From: Anaerotruncus colihominis
GTDB taxonomy: Bacteria; Bacillota; Clostridia; Oscillospirales; Ruminococcaceae
Reading direction: 5' to 3'
DNA length: 64,000 nt
Assembly (NCBI GenBank): GCA_025146135.1
Contig: CP102255.1
Location: 1,302,001-1,366,000, forward strand
The notes below the pieces were generated by a model. It worked only from the letters and a program-made list of their open reading frames with translations, did not search any database and was not told where the DNA came from. Each line of letters starts with the position of its first letter. Within the stretch, counting starts at the first letter, position 1. The position numbers were made by a program, and so were the translations under genes. Shown here piece by piece: positions 47,933-58,908 of the stretch.

Positions 47933-50900
47933 TTGCGGCTTCGCGGTTTGGAGATACAGGGATTTAAATCGTTCCCGGACAAAACAAGGCTGACCTTTCA
48001 CGATGGGATCACCGCTGTGGTCGGCCCGAACGGAAGCGGCAAGAGCAACATTGCCGACGCGGTGCGATGGGTTCTCGGTGAGCAGTCGACGAAAACGCTG
48101 CGCGGCGGCAAAATGGAGGATGTGATCTTCGGCGGCACACAGGCGCGCAAGCCCCAGGGCTACGCCCATGTGCAGCTTACGATTGAAAACGCGGACGGCG
48201 CGCTGCCCTATGACAGCGCCGAGGTGAGCGTTTCGCGCCGTCTGTACCGGTCGGGCGAAAGCGAATACCGTATCAACGGCACGAGCGTGCGGCTTCGGGA
48301 TGTACATGAACTGTTTATGGACACAGGGCTTGGACGCGACGGATATTCGATCATCGGACAGGGCCGCATTGCGGAGATTGTGAGCGCCAAAAGCACACAG
48401 CGCCGTGAGATCTTTGAGGAAGCCGCCGGGATTTCAAAATACCGTTACCGCCGTCAGGAGGCGCAGCGCCGCCTGGAGGCCGCTGAGGAAAACCTTCTGC
48501 GCCTGCGCGACATCCTGGCGGAGCTTGAAGCGCGCGTCGGCCCTTTGCAGGCGCAGGCGGAAAAGGCGCGCCGGTTTTTAACGCTGGCAGAGGAAAAAAA
48601 GACGCTGGAGCTGTCGCTTTGGATCGCGACGCTCGACCGCTCGCGGGCGCTTCTGCGGGAACAGGAGGACAAGCTCCTGTTGTGCAGGGACGATCATGAC
48701 CGCATTCAGGCGGAAATGGACGCGGTGGAACAGCGGATCAACGCCCTGTATGCAGATATGCAGGCGCTCGCCGTTGAGATCGACGAACGGCGTGCGCAGG
48801 CGCGGACGCTTGAGGAGGAAAATGCGAACAGCAGTGCGGACATCGCGGTGATGCAGAACGATCTGGCGCATAACCGCGCTTCAATCGAACAGATCGGCGC
48901 GGAACTGCGGCAGGCGGATGCTGACGGCGGCGGGCTTGACGAGCAAATCCGTACATATGAAACGGAGATTGCGGACAAACAGGCGGCGCTGGAGAAACTG
49001 CACCGTAAACAGGAGGAGACGCAGCAGGAGATTGTGAGGCTGACAGCCGCCCGCGAGGACTGCCGGACACGCGCGGACGCGCTTAAAGAACGGCGCTTCG
49101 GGCTTACGCAGAGCATCCAGGAGGCGAAGCTGTCGTCGGCGTCGAGCGGATCGCTGATTGACGAGACGATTGCGCGGCTTGAGGCGCTTCGGGACGCGGC
49201 GGTTGTCGGCGATGAAAATGCGGCGCGGATCGAAAAGGAGCTTGCGGACTGTAAGGGATTGCTCGCCGAGGTGCTTGCGGCGTCAGAATCGCTCCAAAAT
49301 ACGCGCCGCGGTTATCTGCTGCGCGCCGAGGGGCGCGGCGAGAAGCTCGACGCGCTTAAAAAGCAGCGCGCCGCGCTCGATGAACAGGCGCGCGGCTTCT
49401 TACAGAAGGCGCGGCTGCTCACCGATATGGAAAACAGCCTGGAGGGCTTTCAGAGCAGTGTCAAATATGTTGTCTCACAGGCGCGCCGGGGCGCGCTGTC
49501 CGGCGTGTGCGGCCCTGTCTCGAAGCTGATTGAAGTCGATGGGGACCATGCGCTGGCCATTGAAATTGCGCTCGGCGCGGCGATGCAGAATATTGTCGTT
49601 GAGGATGAAACAGCCGCCAAGCGCGCGATTGCGATGCTGCGCTCGAGCAAAACAGGGCGCGCAACGTTTTTGCCGCTGACAACGGTGCGCGGCGCACGGC
49701 TCTCGGAGGGTTGGCTTTCCTCCGCTGATGGGTTTGTGGGTATCGCGGCCGACCTGGTGCGGTGTGACAGCCGCTATGAAGGCGTTGTGGCGCAGCTTCT
49801 CGGGCGTATCGCCATTGTGCGCGACATCGACTGCGCTGTTGCGCTGGCGCGGCGCGGTGGGTATAAATTCCGCGTTGTGACGCTCGACGGGCAGGTCGTC
49901 AACGCGGGCGGCTCGATGACCGGCGGCTGGACGGCGCGCAGCGCGGGAATCCTCAGCCGCGCGCAGGAGATTGAATCACTGCGCGCGCAGGCAAAGGACT
50001 GCGCGGATCGGATGGAGCGCCTCGATGGTGAAATCAAGACCGTTCAGGAGGAGCTTTCCGCCGCGCAGGCGGCGATCCTTGGCGTCGACGGCGAGCTTGC
50101 CACGGCGCAGGAGGACCGCATCCGGTGTGAATCGGAGCAGAAGCGTTTATTGGCTGCGCAGGCGGATGCTGCGCGCGTCCGTGAGCAGGCGGCCAGGGAG
50201 TATGAGGCGCTCGAAGCCCGGCTGCGCGAACTACGCGCCGCCGGCGTATCAGCCGACGGGCTGATACAGGAGCTTTCCGGCCAGCTTGACGAGGTAGCGC
50301 GGCAGCTTGGAGAAGTGAACGAGGGACGCGACGCGTATGCGTCGCGGCTTGATCAGGCGTCGGAGGCGCTCGCGCAGGTTAACGTCGCCGCAGCGGCGCT
50401 TGAAAAGGAGATCGACGGAGCGCGTCTGATGATGGAACAGCTCGCCGGACAGAAGGAGCACCGCCGGGAGCAGGAGCGCGCGCTGAAGGAACGCGCCGCG
50501 CGTCTTGAGGAGGAAAACGAGGCCGTCCGGCAGAGGATCAGCGATCTGGAGGCCGCGCGCAGGGAACGGACCGCGCGGATTGAAACCATTGGAACGGAGA
50601 TTGCAGAGCGCACGGCCCGGCGCAACGAGTGCGAGTCCGGTACCGCCGCGCTGCGCGCGGACGAAAAAGAGATCGCCGCGCGGCGTGAGACAGCCGCGCG
50701 GGAACTGGCGCGCCTGGAAGAAAAAAAGGCGTCGATGCAGGGCGAATACGACGCGATCATCGCGCGCATGTGGGACGAATATGAGGTGACGCGTTCGCAG
50801 GCCGCCGAACTGGCGCAGCCGGTGGAGGATACGCCGGCTGCGCAGAGGCGCCTGGGGGAACTCAAAGGTAAGATCAAGGCGCTTGGCAGCGTGAATCTGG

Positions 50901-51502
50901 GCGCGATTGAGGAATACGGCGAGGTGTCGGAGCGGTATACGTTTCTTAAGACGCAGACAGAGGACGCCGAGCGGTCGCGCGCCGAGCTGCTGCGGCTGAT
51001 TGAGCGGCTTACAAGCGATATGCGCACAATTTTTTCGGAGAACTTCACTAAAATTGCCGCGAATTTTTCTGTAGTTTTTACAGAGCTGTTCGATGGGGGC
51101 AAAGCGTCCCTGTCGCTGGCAGACCCGACGGACGTGCTGGAATCGGGCATTGATATTTTCGTACAGCCGCCCGGCAAGATCATTAAGAACCTGTCGGCGC
51201 TTTCGGGCGGCGAGCAGGCGTTTGTGGCGATTGCAATCTATTTTGCGATCCTCAAGGTGCGGCCGTCGCCGTTCTGCCTGCTCGACGAGATCGAGGCGGC
51301 GCTCGACGATGTCAACGTCGTCAAATACGCGCAATATTTACGCACGCTCTGCGATAAAACGCAGTTTATCACGATCACGCACCGCCGCGGGACCATGGAG
51401 GAGGCCGACGTGCTCTATGGAGTGACGATGCAGGAGGAAGGCGTTTCCAAGCTGCTGGAGCTGAATGTCGGGGAGATCGAGGGCAAACTCGGTATCCAAT
51501 AA
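47933..51502 (+). CDS. smc: Chromosome segregation protein SMC
   Basis: 1,189 residues from the TTG at 47933, chosen because GGAGG ends 9 nt upstream and the product then begins [19 protein letters not shown]; the ATG 9 nt earlier abuts that site. Walker [17 protein letters not shown], long coiled coils on both sides of a hinge (~500-660), ABC signature [17 protein letters not shown] and Walker [15 protein letters not shown]. Forms the condensin ring with ScpA and ScpB. One nucleotide after the preceding stop; ftsY follows after 21 nt, a conserved order. Confidence 0.97.
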   Translation: MRLRGLEIQGFKSFPDKTRLTFHDGITAVVGPNGSGKSNIADAVRWVLGEQSTKTLRGGKMEDVIFGGTQARKPQGYAHVQLTIENADGALPYDSAEVSVSRRLYRSGESEYRINGTSVRLRDVHELFMDTGLGRDGYSIIGQGRIAEIVSAKSTQRREIFEEAAGISKYRYRRQEAQRRLEAAEENLLRLRDILAELEARVGPLQAQAEKARRFLTLAEEKKTLELSLWIATLDRSRALLREQEDKLLLCRDDHDRIQAEMDAVEQRINALYADMQALAVEIDERRAQARTLEEENANSSADIAVMQNDLAHNRASIEQIGAELRQADADGGGLDEQIRTYETEIADKQAALEKLHRKQEETQQEIVRLTAAREDCRTRADALKERRFGLTQSIQEAKLSSASSGSLIDETIARLEALRDAAVVGDENAARIEKELADCKGLLAEVLAASESLQNTRRGYLLRAEGRGEKLDALKKQRAALDEQARGFLQKARLLTDMENSLEGFQSSVKYVVSQARRGALSGVCGPVSKLIEVDGDHALAIEIALGAAMQNIVVEDETAAKRAIAMLRSSKTGRATFLPLTTVRGARLSEGWLSSADGFVGIAADLVRCDSRYEGVVAQLLGRIAIVRDIDCAVALARRGGYKFRVVTLDGQVVNAGGSMTGGWTARSAGILSRAQEIESLRAQAKDCADRMERLDGEIKTVQEELSAAQAAILGVDGELATAQEDRIRCESEQKRLLAAQADAARVREQAAREYEALEARLRELRAAGVSADGLIQELSGQLDEVARQLGEVNEGRDAYASRLDQASEALAQVNVAAAALEKEIDGARLMMEQLAGQKEHRREQERALKERAARLEEENEAVRQRISDLEAARRERTARIETIGTEIAERTARRNECESGTAALRADEKEIAARRETAARELARLEEKKASMQGEYDAIIARMWDEYEVTRSQAAELAQPVEDTPAAQRRLGELKGKIKALGSVNLGAIEEYGEVSERYTFLKTQTEDAERSRAELLRLIERLTSDMRTIFSENFTKIAANFSVVFTELFDGGKASLSLADPTDVLESGIDIFVQPPGKIIKNLSALSGGEQAFVAIAIYFAILKVRPSPFCLLDEIEAALDDVNVVKYAQYLRTLCDKTQFITITHRRGTMEEADVLYGVTMQEEGVSKLLELNVGEIEGKLGIQ

Positions 51503-51523
51503 AACAGGACCGGGAGGGACAAT

Positions 51524-52453
51524 ATGGGTTTTTTCGGGAGACTGGCCGAGGGGCTGAAAAAAACGCGCGAATCGATGGCGCGCAAGGTTGACGCGATTGT
51601 CAATTCGTTTACAAAGATTGATGAGGAGCTGTTTGAGGAACTGGAGGAGACACTGATCATGTCGGATGTCGGCGTTGCGACCTCCGCAGAGATCTGCCGC
51701 CGTCTGCGTGCGGCTGTCAAGCAGCGCGGCGTCACGGACGCCGCCGAGGTCAGGGAGCTGATCAAGGAGATCATCGCAGACATGCTCGCCGGCGGTGAGG
51801 CGCTCTCAATTTCAACAAAGCCGTCGATCGTGCTCGTCATTGGCGTCAACGGTGTGGGCAAGACGACGACCATCGGCAAGCTGGCGGCCAGCCTTAAAGC
51901 GCAGGGCAAGCAGGTGCTGCTCGGCGCGGCTGACACGTTCCGCGCGGCGGCTATCGACCAGCTCCAGGTTTGGGCGGACCGCGCCGGCGTCGAGATGGTA
52001 CGCCAGTCGGAAGGGGCAGACCCGGCCGCCGTCGTGTTCGACGCGATCACCGCCGGCCGCGCGCGCGGCGTGGACGTGATCATCTGCGATACGGCCGGCC
52101 GGCTGCACAATAAGAAAAACCTCATGGACGAGCTGTCGAAAATCTCGCGCGTGATCCAGCGCGAGGCGCCCGGCTGCGACGTCGAGGTGCTGCTTGTGCT
52201 CGACGCGACGACCGGGCAGAACGCGCTCAATCAGGCGCGTCAGTTTAAAGAGGCCGCGGGCATCACGGGCATTATCCTGACAAAGCTCGACGGCACGGCG
52301 CGCGGCGGCGTTGTCATCGGCATCCGGCAGGAGCTTGAGGTGCCGATCAAATATATCGGCGTCGGCGAACAGGTCGACGACTTGCGCCCATTTAATGCAG
52401 CCGACTTTGTCGACGCACTGTTCGGCGGCCGGGAAACGGAGGCGGATGATTGA
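51524..52453 (+). CDS. ftsY: Signal recognition particle receptor FtsY
   Basis: 309 residues, without the long acidic A domain, as usual in Firmicutes. N domain (first ~85 residues) and G domain with GVNGVGKTTTIGKLAASL, ADTFRAAAIDQLQVWADR, CDTAGRLHNKKNLMDEL, LTKLDGTARGG and GVGEQVDDLRPF. GTPase that docks SRP-ribosome complexes at the membrane. GGAGGG precedes the ATG. The stop overlaps rdgB by 3 nt. Confidence 0.97.
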   Translation: MGFFGRLAEGLKKTRESMARKVDAIVNSFTKIDEELFEELEETLIMSDVGVATSAEICRRLRAAVKQRGVTDAAEVRELIKEIIADMLAGGEALSISTKPSIVLVIGVNGVGKTTTIGKLAASLKAQGKQVLLGAADTFRAAAIDQLQVWADRAGVEMVRQSEGADPAAVVFDAITAGRARGVDVIICDTAGRLHNKKNLMDELSKISRVIQREAPGCDVEVLLVLDATTGQNALNQARQFKEAAGITGIILTKLDGTARGGVVIGIRQELEVPIKYIGVGEQVDDLRPFNAADFVDALFGGRETEADD

Positions 52454-53046
52454 TGCAGGTGATCGCCGCGACGGGAAACCGTCATAAGTTACAGGAATTT
52501 GAACGGATTTTCGCGCCGCTCGGCATTGAGATCGCGGCGCAGAGCGACGTGTGCCCGGCGCTCGCGGTGGAGGAGACGGGCGAAACCTTTGCCGAAAACG
52601 CCTTCCTCAAGGCGCAGGCCGTCCACAGGCTGACCGGGAAGGCCGCCGTCGCGGACGATTCGGGGCTGTGCGTCGATGCGCTCGGCGGCGCGCCGGGCGT
52701 TTATTCGGCGCGGTACGGCGGAGAGGATCTGCCGCACAGCGAGAAGATCAAACTGCTGCTCAAGGAGCTTATACAGGTGCCGGATGAAAAGCGCACGGCG
52801 CGCTTTGTCGCGCATATCTGCTACATCGGCGCGGACGGGACGCGCATCGACGCGGAGGAATGCTGCGAAGGCGTCATCGGCCATGCGCCGCGCGGGGAGG
52901 GCGGCTTCGGCTACGATCCGATTTTCATGGTTGGGGATAAAAGCTTCGCAGAGCTTTCCGGCGCGGAAAAGGACGCGGTATCCCACAGGGGAAAGGCCCT
53001 GCGCGCATTTGCACAGAAGCTTTCGCAGGGATGCGGGAATCAATAA
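52453..53046 (+). CDS. rdgB: XTP/dITP diphosphatase (Ham1/RdgB)
   Basis: 197 residues, VIAATGNRHKLQEFERIF, FAENAFLKAQAV, VADDSGLCVDALGGAPGVYSARYGG (two overlapping motifs), GEGGFGYDPIF and SHRGKALRAF. Hydrolyses non-canonical purine nucleoside triphosphates to monophosphates. Starts within the ftsY stop (TGATG). Confidence 0.95.
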   Translation: MQVIAATGNRHKLQEFERIFAPLGIEIAAQSDVCPALAVEETGETFAENAFLKAQAVHRLTGKAAVADDSGLCVDALGGAPGVYSARYGGEDLPHSEKIKLLLKELIQVPDEKRTARFVAHICYIGADGTRIDAEECCEGVIGHAPRGEGGFGYDPIFMVGDKSFAELSGAEKDAVSHRGKALRAFAQKLSQGCGNQ

Positions 53047-53064
53047 AGAAATGAGGAAACCAAG

Positions 53065-53355
53065 ATGCTGACAAGCAAACAGCGCGCAAAGCTGCGCGGG
53101 CTGGCAAGCACGGAGGACACCATTTTGCAGGTGGGCAAGGGCGGCGTGGCGGACACGCTGGTCAGGCAGGTCGACGACGCGTTAACGGCGCGCGAGCTGA
53201 TCAAGCTGCGCGTGCTGGAAACGTGCCCGGAGTCGGTGCGCGAAGCGGCCGAACGGCTGGCTGCCGCGGCGAACGCCGAGGTGGTCCAGGTGATCGGCGG
53301 AAAATTTGTCCTGTACCGCAGAAACGACAAAAAACCGCGGATCGAGCTTGACTGA
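53065..53355 (+). CDS. yhbY: CRM-domain RNA-binding protein YhbY
   Basis: 96 residues, MLTSKQRAKLRGLASTED, the LQVGKGGVAD turn and ELIKLRVLETCPE, ending with VVQVIGGKFVLYRR. The family binds the 50S precursor. First of the conserved yhbY-nadD-yqeK-rsfS block; overlaps nadD by one base. Confidence 0.95.
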   Translation: MLTSKQRAKLRGLASTEDTILQVGKGGVADTLVRQVDDALTARELIKLRVLETCPESVREAAERLAAAANAEVVQVIGGKFVLYRRNDKKPRIELD

Positions 53356-53969
53356 TGCGCACGGGCGTGTTCGGCGGTACGTTTAACCCGATCCATTGCG
53401 GCCATGTCCTGCTTGCGCGGACATATGCCGCTGCGCTCCATTTGGATCGGGTTTTGGTGATCCCGACCTATCTGCCGCCGCATAAGGCGGGCGGACAGCT
53501 TGCCGGCGGTTGTCACCGCCTGAATATGTGCAGGCTCGCGTTTGAGGGCGACCCGGTCTGCCGCGTCAGTGACATTGAGCTTCGCCGCGGCGGCAAAAGC
53601 TATACCGTCGATACGCTCAAGCAACTTACGCGCGAAAATCCCGGCGATACGTTTTACCTGATTATGGGCAGCGATATGTTTTTATCGCTGACACAATGGT
53701 ATGACTGGCAGAGGATTATTTTGGACGCGGTGATCTGTGCGGGCGCGCGCAGCCCGGGACAGATGCAGGCGCTGCGCGCCGAGGCCGCCCGGCTTGAGCG
53801 GCTCGGCGCGCAAATCGAGCTGGTCGCGCTCGAACCTCTGCCGTTTTCATCGACACAGGTGCGCGCGCGCGTGCAGGCAGGCGAGAGCCTTGCGGGATTT
53901 GTTCCGCCGAAGGTGGCGGATTATATCATGGAAAACAGGCTGTATCAATCATCCAAGGGGCTGTTTTAA
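53355..53969 (+). CDS. nadD: Nicotinate-nucleotide adenylyltransferase
   Basis: 204 residues, nucleotidyltransferase motif GVFGGTFNPIHCGH at the N-terminus, PTYLPPHKAGG, LIMGSDMFLSLTQWYDW and the FSSTQVRARVQAGES end motif. Makes deamido-NAD from nicotinate mononucleotide and ATP. The yqeK gene follows after about 57 nt. Confidence 0.95.
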   Translation: MRTGVFGGTFNPIHCGHVLLARTYAAALHLDRVLVIPTYLPPHKAGGQLAGGCHRLNMCRLAFEGDPVCRVSDIELRRGGKSYTVDTLKQLTRENPGDTFYLIMGSDMFLSLTQWYDWQRIILDAVICAGARSPGQMQALRAEAARLERLGAQIELVALEPLPFSSTQVRARVQAGESLAGFVPPKVADYIMENRLYQSSKGLF

Positions 53970-54026
53970 AGCTCCCGTTACGGGGCAAAATGCAGCCCCC
54001 GATTCTCAATGAAAGCGGGGCGCGTC

Positions 54027-54644
54027 ATGATGGATTATGATTTGAAAAAGCTGGACAAACTTGCGAAAAAGACCCTTTCGGCAAAGCGGTATTTCCATAC
54101 GCAGTGTGTTGTCAGGCAGGCGCAGAAGCTCGCGCGCCTGTATGGCTGCGACGAACAGAAGGCGATGGCCGCAGGCTGGATGCATGACATCTGCAAGGAG
54201 ATGCCGCGCGATGAGCAGTTGCATTGGCTTGAAAAGTATGGTATCATTCTTGACAGCGTACAGAGGACCCAGCCAAAGACATGGCACGGTATGGCGGCGT
54301 GCGGCTATATCAGGGAGACGCTTGGGATCGATGATCCTGAAATTCTTCACGCCATCCGCTACCATACAACCGCGTGCGGCGCGATGACCGCGCTTGACGA
54401 GGTGGTGTATCTGGCTGATCTGACAAGCGAGGACCGCGATTATAAGGATATTCTGCCGATGCGCGCGCTGGCTGAAACGGCGCTGCGTCCCGCGATGAAA
54501 GAAGCGATGCGCTTTGCCCTGCGCGATCTGGTAGAACGCTCGCTCGGTATCAGCCGGGATACATTTGAGGCATATAACGCTTATATAACAGATCAGCAGG
54601 CTGATCTGAAACGTCCGTCTGGAGGTGAAACGGATGACATCTAA
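54027..54644 (+). CDS. yqeK: HD-domain Ap4A hydrolase YqeK
   Basis: 205 residues from the ATG-ATG preceded by GCGGGG; an ATG 18 nt upstream is possible. HD-domain ligands: KRYFHTQCVVRQAQKLARLY, AAGWMHDICKEMP, AIRYHTTACGAMTALDEVVYLAD and TSEDRDYKDI. The family hydrolyses diadenosine tetraphosphate symmetrically. Overlaps rsfS by 11 nt. Confidence 0.93.
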   Translation: MMDYDLKKLDKLAKKTLSAKRYFHTQCVVRQAQKLARLYGCDEQKAMAAGWMHDICKEMPRDEQLHWLEKYGIILDSVQRTQPKTWHGMAACGYIRETLGIDDPEILHAIRYHTTACGAMTALDEVVYLADLTSEDRDYKDILPMRALAETALRPAMKEAMRFALRDLVERSLGISRDTFEAYNAYITDQQADLKRPSGGETDDI

Positions 54645-54981
54645 TGAGATGGTTAAAAAGATTGCGCGCTTTCTTTCGGAAAAGAAGGCCAAAGATATTA
54701 TGGCGCTTGAAATCCGCGAATTGACGACGATCGGCGATTATTTCGTTATCGCTTCCGGCGGTTCGGATACGCAGGTCAAGGCGCTGTCGGACGCCGTGGA
54801 GGAGGGTCTTTCCGCGCTCGGCGAGGAACCGCGGCGCATCGAGGGCTATCAGTCGGGGATGTGGATTGTGCTCGATTATTACGACGTGATCGTCCATATA
54901 TTCCACGAGCAGGCGCGTGAATTTTACGGGCTTGAACGCCTTTGGGCCGACGCGCCCAGGGTGGAACTGGCGCCCGGTTGA
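54634..54981 (+). CDS. rsfS: Ribosomal silencing factor RsfS
   Basis: 115 residues from the ATG with GGAGGTG 6 nt upstream. [34 protein letters not shown] (overlapping motifs read in order) and [30 protein letters not shown] are diagnostic. Binds L14 and blocks subunit joining in slow growth. leuS follows after 97 nt. Confidence 0.95.
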   Translation: MTSNEMVKKIARFLSEKKAKDIMALEIRELTTIGDYFVIASGGSDTQVKALSDAVEEGLSALGEEPRRIEGYQSGMWIVLDYYDVIVHIFHEQAREFYGLERLWADAPRVELAPG

Positions 54982-55078
54982 GCGCGCCTTTGACGGTCCG
55001 ATGACCGGGGGGCCGCTGGCGGCTCCGGTTGCAACAGAATTTGCCGCGGGCGTTTTGCGGCGGCGGGGAGTGTACAAA

Positions 55079-57484
55079 TTGAAGTACGATTTCGCATCGA
55101 TTGAAAAGAAATGGCAGGACATCTGGGAGGCGCAGGGCACGTTTGCGGCTTCGAACGACTATACAAAGCCGAAGTATTACGCGCTTGTGGAGTTCCCGTA
55201 TCCTTCAGGACAGGGGCTGCATGTGGGCCATCCGCGCTCCTATACGGCGCTCGATATCGTGGCGCGCAAGCGCCGCTTCGAGGGCTACAACGTCCTGTAC
55301 CCGATGGGGTGGGACGCCTTTGGCCTGCCGACGGAAAATTACGCGATCAAAAACCACATCCACCCGGAGAAGGTGACGCACGACAATGTACAGCGGTTCA
55401 AGGCGCAGCTCAAAAGCCTGGGACTCAGCTTCGACTGGTCGCGCGAGGTCAATACGACCGACCCGTCCTATTATAAATGGACGCAGTGGATTTTCCTCCA
55501 GCTCTTTAAACGCGGGCTGGCGTATAAAAAGGAGATGTCGGTCAACTGGTGTACCGGCTGTAAGGTGGTGCTGGCCAACGAGGAGGTCGTAAACGGCGTC
55601 TGCGAGCGGTGCGGCAGCGAGGTCGTCCACAAGGTCAAGAGCCAGTGGATGCTCAAGATTACAGAGTATGCGCAGCGGCTTTTGGACGATCTCGATACAG
55701 TCGATTACATCGACCGCGTCAAGATTTCACAGCGCAACTGGATCGGCCGTTCGACAGGCGCGCAGGTCCATTTCGGTACGACGGCCGGCGATACGCTGAC
55801 CGTTTATACAACGCGCCCGGACACGCTGTTCGGCGCGACGTATATGGTCATCTCGCCCGAGCATCCGTATATCGAAAAGTGGGCGGACCGCATCGGAAAT
55901 CTGGACGCGGTGCGCGCCTACCAGCAGGAGTCGGCCAAGAAATCCGACTTTGAACGCACCGAGCTTGTCAAGGATAAGACAGGCGTCCGCCTGGAGGGCG
56001 TCTGCGGCGTCAATCCCGTCAACGGGGCCGAAATCCCGATTTTTATATCGGATTATGTCCTGATGTCGTATGGCACCGGCGCGATTATGGCCGTCCCGGC
56101 GCATGATACGCGCGACTGGGAGTTTGCCAAAAAGTTTGGACTGCCGATTATCGAGGTCGTGCAGGGCGGCAATGTCGAGCAGGAGGCATACACCGACTGC
56201 GACACTGGCGTCATGGTCAATTCCGGAATGCTCGACGGCCTTTCGGTCGAGGAGGCAAAAAAGAAGATCATCGGCTGGCTTTCCGAAAATAAAAAGGGCG
56301 AGCCGAAGGTCAACTTCAAGTTGCGCGACTGGGTCTTTTCGCGCCAGCGGTACTGGGGCGAGCCGATCCCGATCATCCACTGCGGCCACTGCGGATATGT
56401 GCCGCTCGACGAAAGCGAGCTGCCGTTGCGCCTGCCGGAGGTCGATAGCTACGAGCCGACCGGCGACGGTGATTCGCCGCTGGCCGCAATCGACAGATGG
56501 GTCAATGTCAAGTGCCCGAAATGCGGTGCGCCTGCCAAACGCGAGACGGACACAATGCCTCAGTGGGCCGGTTCGTCATGGTATTTCCTGCGTTACTGCG
56601 ACCCGCACAACGACAAGGAGCTGGCCTCAAAGGAGGCGCTCGACTACTGGATGCCGGTCGACTGGTACAACGGCGGCATGGAGCATACGACGCTGCATCT
56701 GCTCTACTCACGCTTCTGGCATAAGTTTTTGTATGACATCGGCGTCGTGTCGACGCCGGAGCCGTATGCCAAGCGAACAAGCCACGGCATGATTTTGGGT
56801 GAGAACGGCGAAAAGATGAGCAAATCGCGCGGCAACGTCGTCAATCCGGACGATATTGTGCGCGATTACGGCGCGGACACGCTGCGCCTTTATGAGATGT
56901 TCATCGGCGACTTTGAAAAGAGCGCGCCGTGGTCGCAGAGTTCGATCAAGGGCTGCAAACGCTTTCTGGAGCGTGTGTTCGGCCTGCTTGACTGCCTGGA
57001 ACCGGGCGAAGCCTATTCGTCTGCGCTCGAATCGGCGCTGCATAAAACGATCAAAAAGGTGACGGAGGACATTGAATCGCTCAAGTTCAACACAGCGATC
57101 GCAGCGATGATGTCCCTGCTTAACGATGTCTGCGACCATGGGAAAATCAATGCCGCAGAGCTGAAAACACTTCTGATCCTGCTCAACCCGTTCGCGCCGC
57201 ACATGACCGAGGAGATGTGGGAGCGAGCTGGCTTCGGCGGGATGCTCAATGGTCAGAAGTGGCCTGTGTTTGATCCGGCCAAATGCCGTGACGCGCAGGT
57301 GGAGATCGCGGTGCAGGTATGCGGCAAGATCAAGGCGCGCGTCATGGTCGACGCCGATTGCAGCGACGATCAGGCGCTGGCTGCGGCGAAAGCGCGTCCG
57401 GAGGTCGCGCGCGCCATCGAGGGCAAGACAATCGTCAAGGAAATTGTTGTTAAGGGCAAGCTTGTGAATATTGTGGCCAGATAA
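55079..57484 (+). CDS. leuS: Leucyl-tRNA synthetase
   Basis: 801 residues from the TTG at 55079, with GGGGAG 8 nt upstream; the product begins [19 protein letters not shown] as in other LeuRS. Class I motifs [13 protein letters not shown] near residue 40 and [10 protein letters not shown] near 580; the zinc-type insert [20 protein letters not shown] and the CP1 editing domain ([17 protein letters not shown]) are present. Long start frames upstream cross rsfS and are rejected. No T-box leader was found in the 97-nt gap. Confidence 0.96.
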   Translation: MKYDFASIEKKWQDIWEAQGTFAASNDYTKPKYYALVEFPYPSGQGLHVGHPRSYTALDIVARKRRFEGYNVLYPMGWDAFGLPTENYAIKNHIHPEKVTHDNVQRFKAQLKSLGLSFDWSREVNTTDPSYYKWTQWIFLQLFKRGLAYKKEMSVNWCTGCKVVLANEEVVNGVCERCGSEVVHKVKSQWMLKITEYAQRLLDDLDTVDYIDRVKISQRNWIGRSTGAQVHFGTTAGDTLTVYTTRPDTLFGATYMVISPEHPYIEKWADRIGNLDAVRAYQQESAKKSDFERTELVKDKTGVRLEGVCGVNPVNGAEIPIFISDYVLMSYGTGAIMAVPAHDTRDWEFAKKFGLPIIEVVQGGNVEQEAYTDCDTGVMVNSGMLDGLSVEEAKKKIIGWLSENKKGEPKVNFKLRDWVFSRQRYWGEPIPIIHCGHCGYVPLDESELPLRLPEVDSYEPTGDGDSPLAAIDRWVNVKCPKCGAPAKRETDTMPQWAGSSWYFLRYCDPHNDKELASKEALDYWMPVDWYNGGMEHTTLHLLYSRFWHKFLYDIGVVSTPEPYAKRTSHGMILGENGEKMSKSRGNVVNPDDIVRDYGADTLRLYEMFIGDFEKSAPWSQSSIKGCKRFLERVFGLLDCLEPGEAYSSALESALHKTIKKVTEDIESLKFNTAIAAMMSLLNDVCDHGKINAAELKTLLILLNPFAPHMTEEMWERAGFGGMLNGQKWPVFDPAKCRDAQVEIAVQVCGKIKARVMVDADCSDDQALAAAKARPEVARAIEGKTIVKEIVVKGKLVNIVAR

Positions 57485-57536
57485 ACTTTTTGTATAATTT
57501 TGTTTAAAAGCCACAATAGAACTTAGGGTAAATTGC

Positions 57537-57566
57537 TTGACAAAGGATACCTCGTCATAGTATAAT
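57537..57566 (+). promoter_or_regulatory. rpsU promoter
   Basis: TTGACA, 18-nt spacer, TATAAT, both hexamers at consensus, about 70 nt before the rpsU start codon. Confidence 0.85.
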
Positions 57567-57638
57567 AAAAGCTGTTATCCAACCACAACGGAAGGATTGA
57601 CAGAGTCAGGCCAGACGGCGTGGGGAGGGAATTGGTAA

Positions 57639-57815
57639 ATGTCAGAAATCAGAATCAAGGACAACGAGTCTTTGGACAGCGCTCTGCGGCGTTTTAAACG
57701 CTCCTGCGCCCGCTCCGGCGTTCTTGCCGAAGTCCGCAAGAGAGAGCATTACGAGAAGCCTTCTGTAAAGCGCAAAAAGAAATCTGAGGCTGCCCGTAAA
57801 CGCAAGTTCAAATAA
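57639..57815 (+). CDS. rpsU: 30S ribosomal protein S21
   Basis: 58 residues, [20 protein letters not shown], then [20 protein letters not shown] and a basic KRKFK end. GGGGAGGGA lies 8 nt before the ATG. Own promoter and terminator make it a single-gene unit. Standard length for Firmicutes S21. Confidence 0.97.
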   Translation: MSEIRIKDNESLDSALRRFKRSCARSGVLAEVRKREHYEKPSVKRKKKSEAARKRKFK

Positions 57816-57825
57816 TCAAGCGATA

Positions 57826-57859
57826 AAAACGGATGGGGCGCGTCCCCATCCGTTTTGTT
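57826..57859 (+). terminator. Intrinsic terminator after rpsU
   Basis: Perfect 13-bp stem AAAACGGATGGGG / CCCCATCCGTTTT with a 5-nt loop, continuing GTTC. Confidence 0.93.
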
Positions 57860-57901
57860 CATTGCAGGTTGGCCGCGCCGCGGCCGGAAACGAGGGAAAC
57901 T

Positions 57902-58402
57902 ATGCGCCTGTTTTGGCCGGAATACAGGTTCCAGCGCGCCTGGCAGATCACGCCCGAATGGCTTGCCCGGCATGGGCTGACCGTACTGCTGCTCGATGTC
58001 GACAACACGCTGACAACGCATGACAGCCCCGATATCGGGCCGCAGGCGCGCGCGTGGATCGCACAGATGCAGCAGGCGGGCGTGCGGCTCCTGGTTCTTT
58101 CAAACAATAAACCCGCGCGCGTCGAACCATTTGCCGAGATGATCGGGCTTGGGTGTATCGCCAATGCAAAAAAACCTCTTGGCGGCGGCGTGCGCCGCGC
58201 GCTTGCGCGTCTGGGAGCGAAAAAAAGCGAGCTGGCGGTTGTGGGCGATCAGATCTTTACGGATGTGCTGTGCGCACGCCTGGCGGGCGTGACGTCAGTG
58301 CTGGTCGACCCAATCGAGCTGGAAACCTTCCCGTTTTTCCGGTTCAAGCGCGCGCTTGAACGTCTGATCCTGCGCGGCGATGCGTCCGGCGCGCGTCGAT
58401 AA
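57902..58402 (+). CDS. yqeG: YqeG family HAD IIIA-type phosphatase
   Basis: 166 residues from the ATG preceded by GAGGG; the longer frame begins in the rpsU terminator. The N-terminus LFWPEYRFQRAWQITPEWLA, motif I LLLDVDNTLTTHD, LLVLSNNKP, KKPLGGGVRRAL and VVGDQIFTDVLCARLAG define the YqeG family. Relatives include phosphatidylglycerophosphate phosphatases; the substrate here is uncertain. 50 nt before aroQ. Confidence 0.92.
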   Translation: MRLFWPEYRFQRAWQITPEWLARHGLTVLLLDVDNTLTTHDSPDIGPQARAWIAQMQQAGVRLLVLSNNKPARVEPFAEMIGLGCIANAKKPLGGGVRRALARLGAKKSELAVVGDQIFTDVLCARLAGVTSVLVDPIELETFPFFRFKRALERLILRGDASGARR

Positions 58403-58452
58403 AGCATGCCGGGCGGCGATTTTTAATCGATGGGACATAAAGGGGTGTCATC

Positions 58453-58908
58453 ATGGAAAAACTGCTTGTGATCAATGGGCCAAATCTGAATATGCTTGGC
58501 GTGCGCGAGCCTGGTATCTATGGAAATACCGGTTTGGAGGCGATCAGCGCAGAACTGAGGGAGTATGCCGCCGCGCGCGGCGTCCATTGTGAATTTTTTC
58601 AGTCAAATCACGAGGGGGATATTGTCGATAAGCTGCAGAAGGCGCACACCGATTTTGACGGCGTTGTGCTCAACGCGGGCGCGTACACGCATTACAGCAT
58701 CGCCATCCGCGACGCGATCGCCGCAATCCGCACGCCGGTTGTCGAGGTGCATCTGTCCAATATCCATGCGCGCGAGCCGTTCCGCCATACGTCGGTGATT
58801 GCGCCGGTGTGCGCCGGCGGCGTCTATGGCTTTGGGAAAAACGTCTACAGGCTCGCGGTCGACGCGCTGCTCGGCTTGGAGGAGGATTACAATGGAAAAC
58901 AGGACTGA
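58453..58908 (+). CDS. aroQ: 3-dehydroquinate dehydratase, type II
   Basis: 151 residues, INGPNLNMLGVREPGIYG with the catalytic tyrosine, FFQSNHEGDIVDKLQ, VLNAGAYTHYSIAIRDAI with the catalytic His and Asn, VEVHLSNIHAREPFRHTS. Third step of the shikimate pathway. GGGGTG precedes the ATG. Overlaps the peptidase gene by 17 nt. Confidence 0.96.
   Translation: MEKLLVINGPNLNMLGVREPGIYGNTGLEAISAELREYAAARGVHCEFFQSNHEGDIVDKLQKAHTDFDGVVLNAGAYTHYSIAIRDAIAAIRTPVVEVHLSNIHAREPFRHTSVIAPVCAGGVYGFGKNVYRLAVDALLGLEEDYNGKQD

Noticed and set aside
54982..55078. T-box leader for leuS
   Set aside because: The gap is only 97 nt and lacks the TGGNACCGCG antiterminator sequence; only a small GC hairpin is present.
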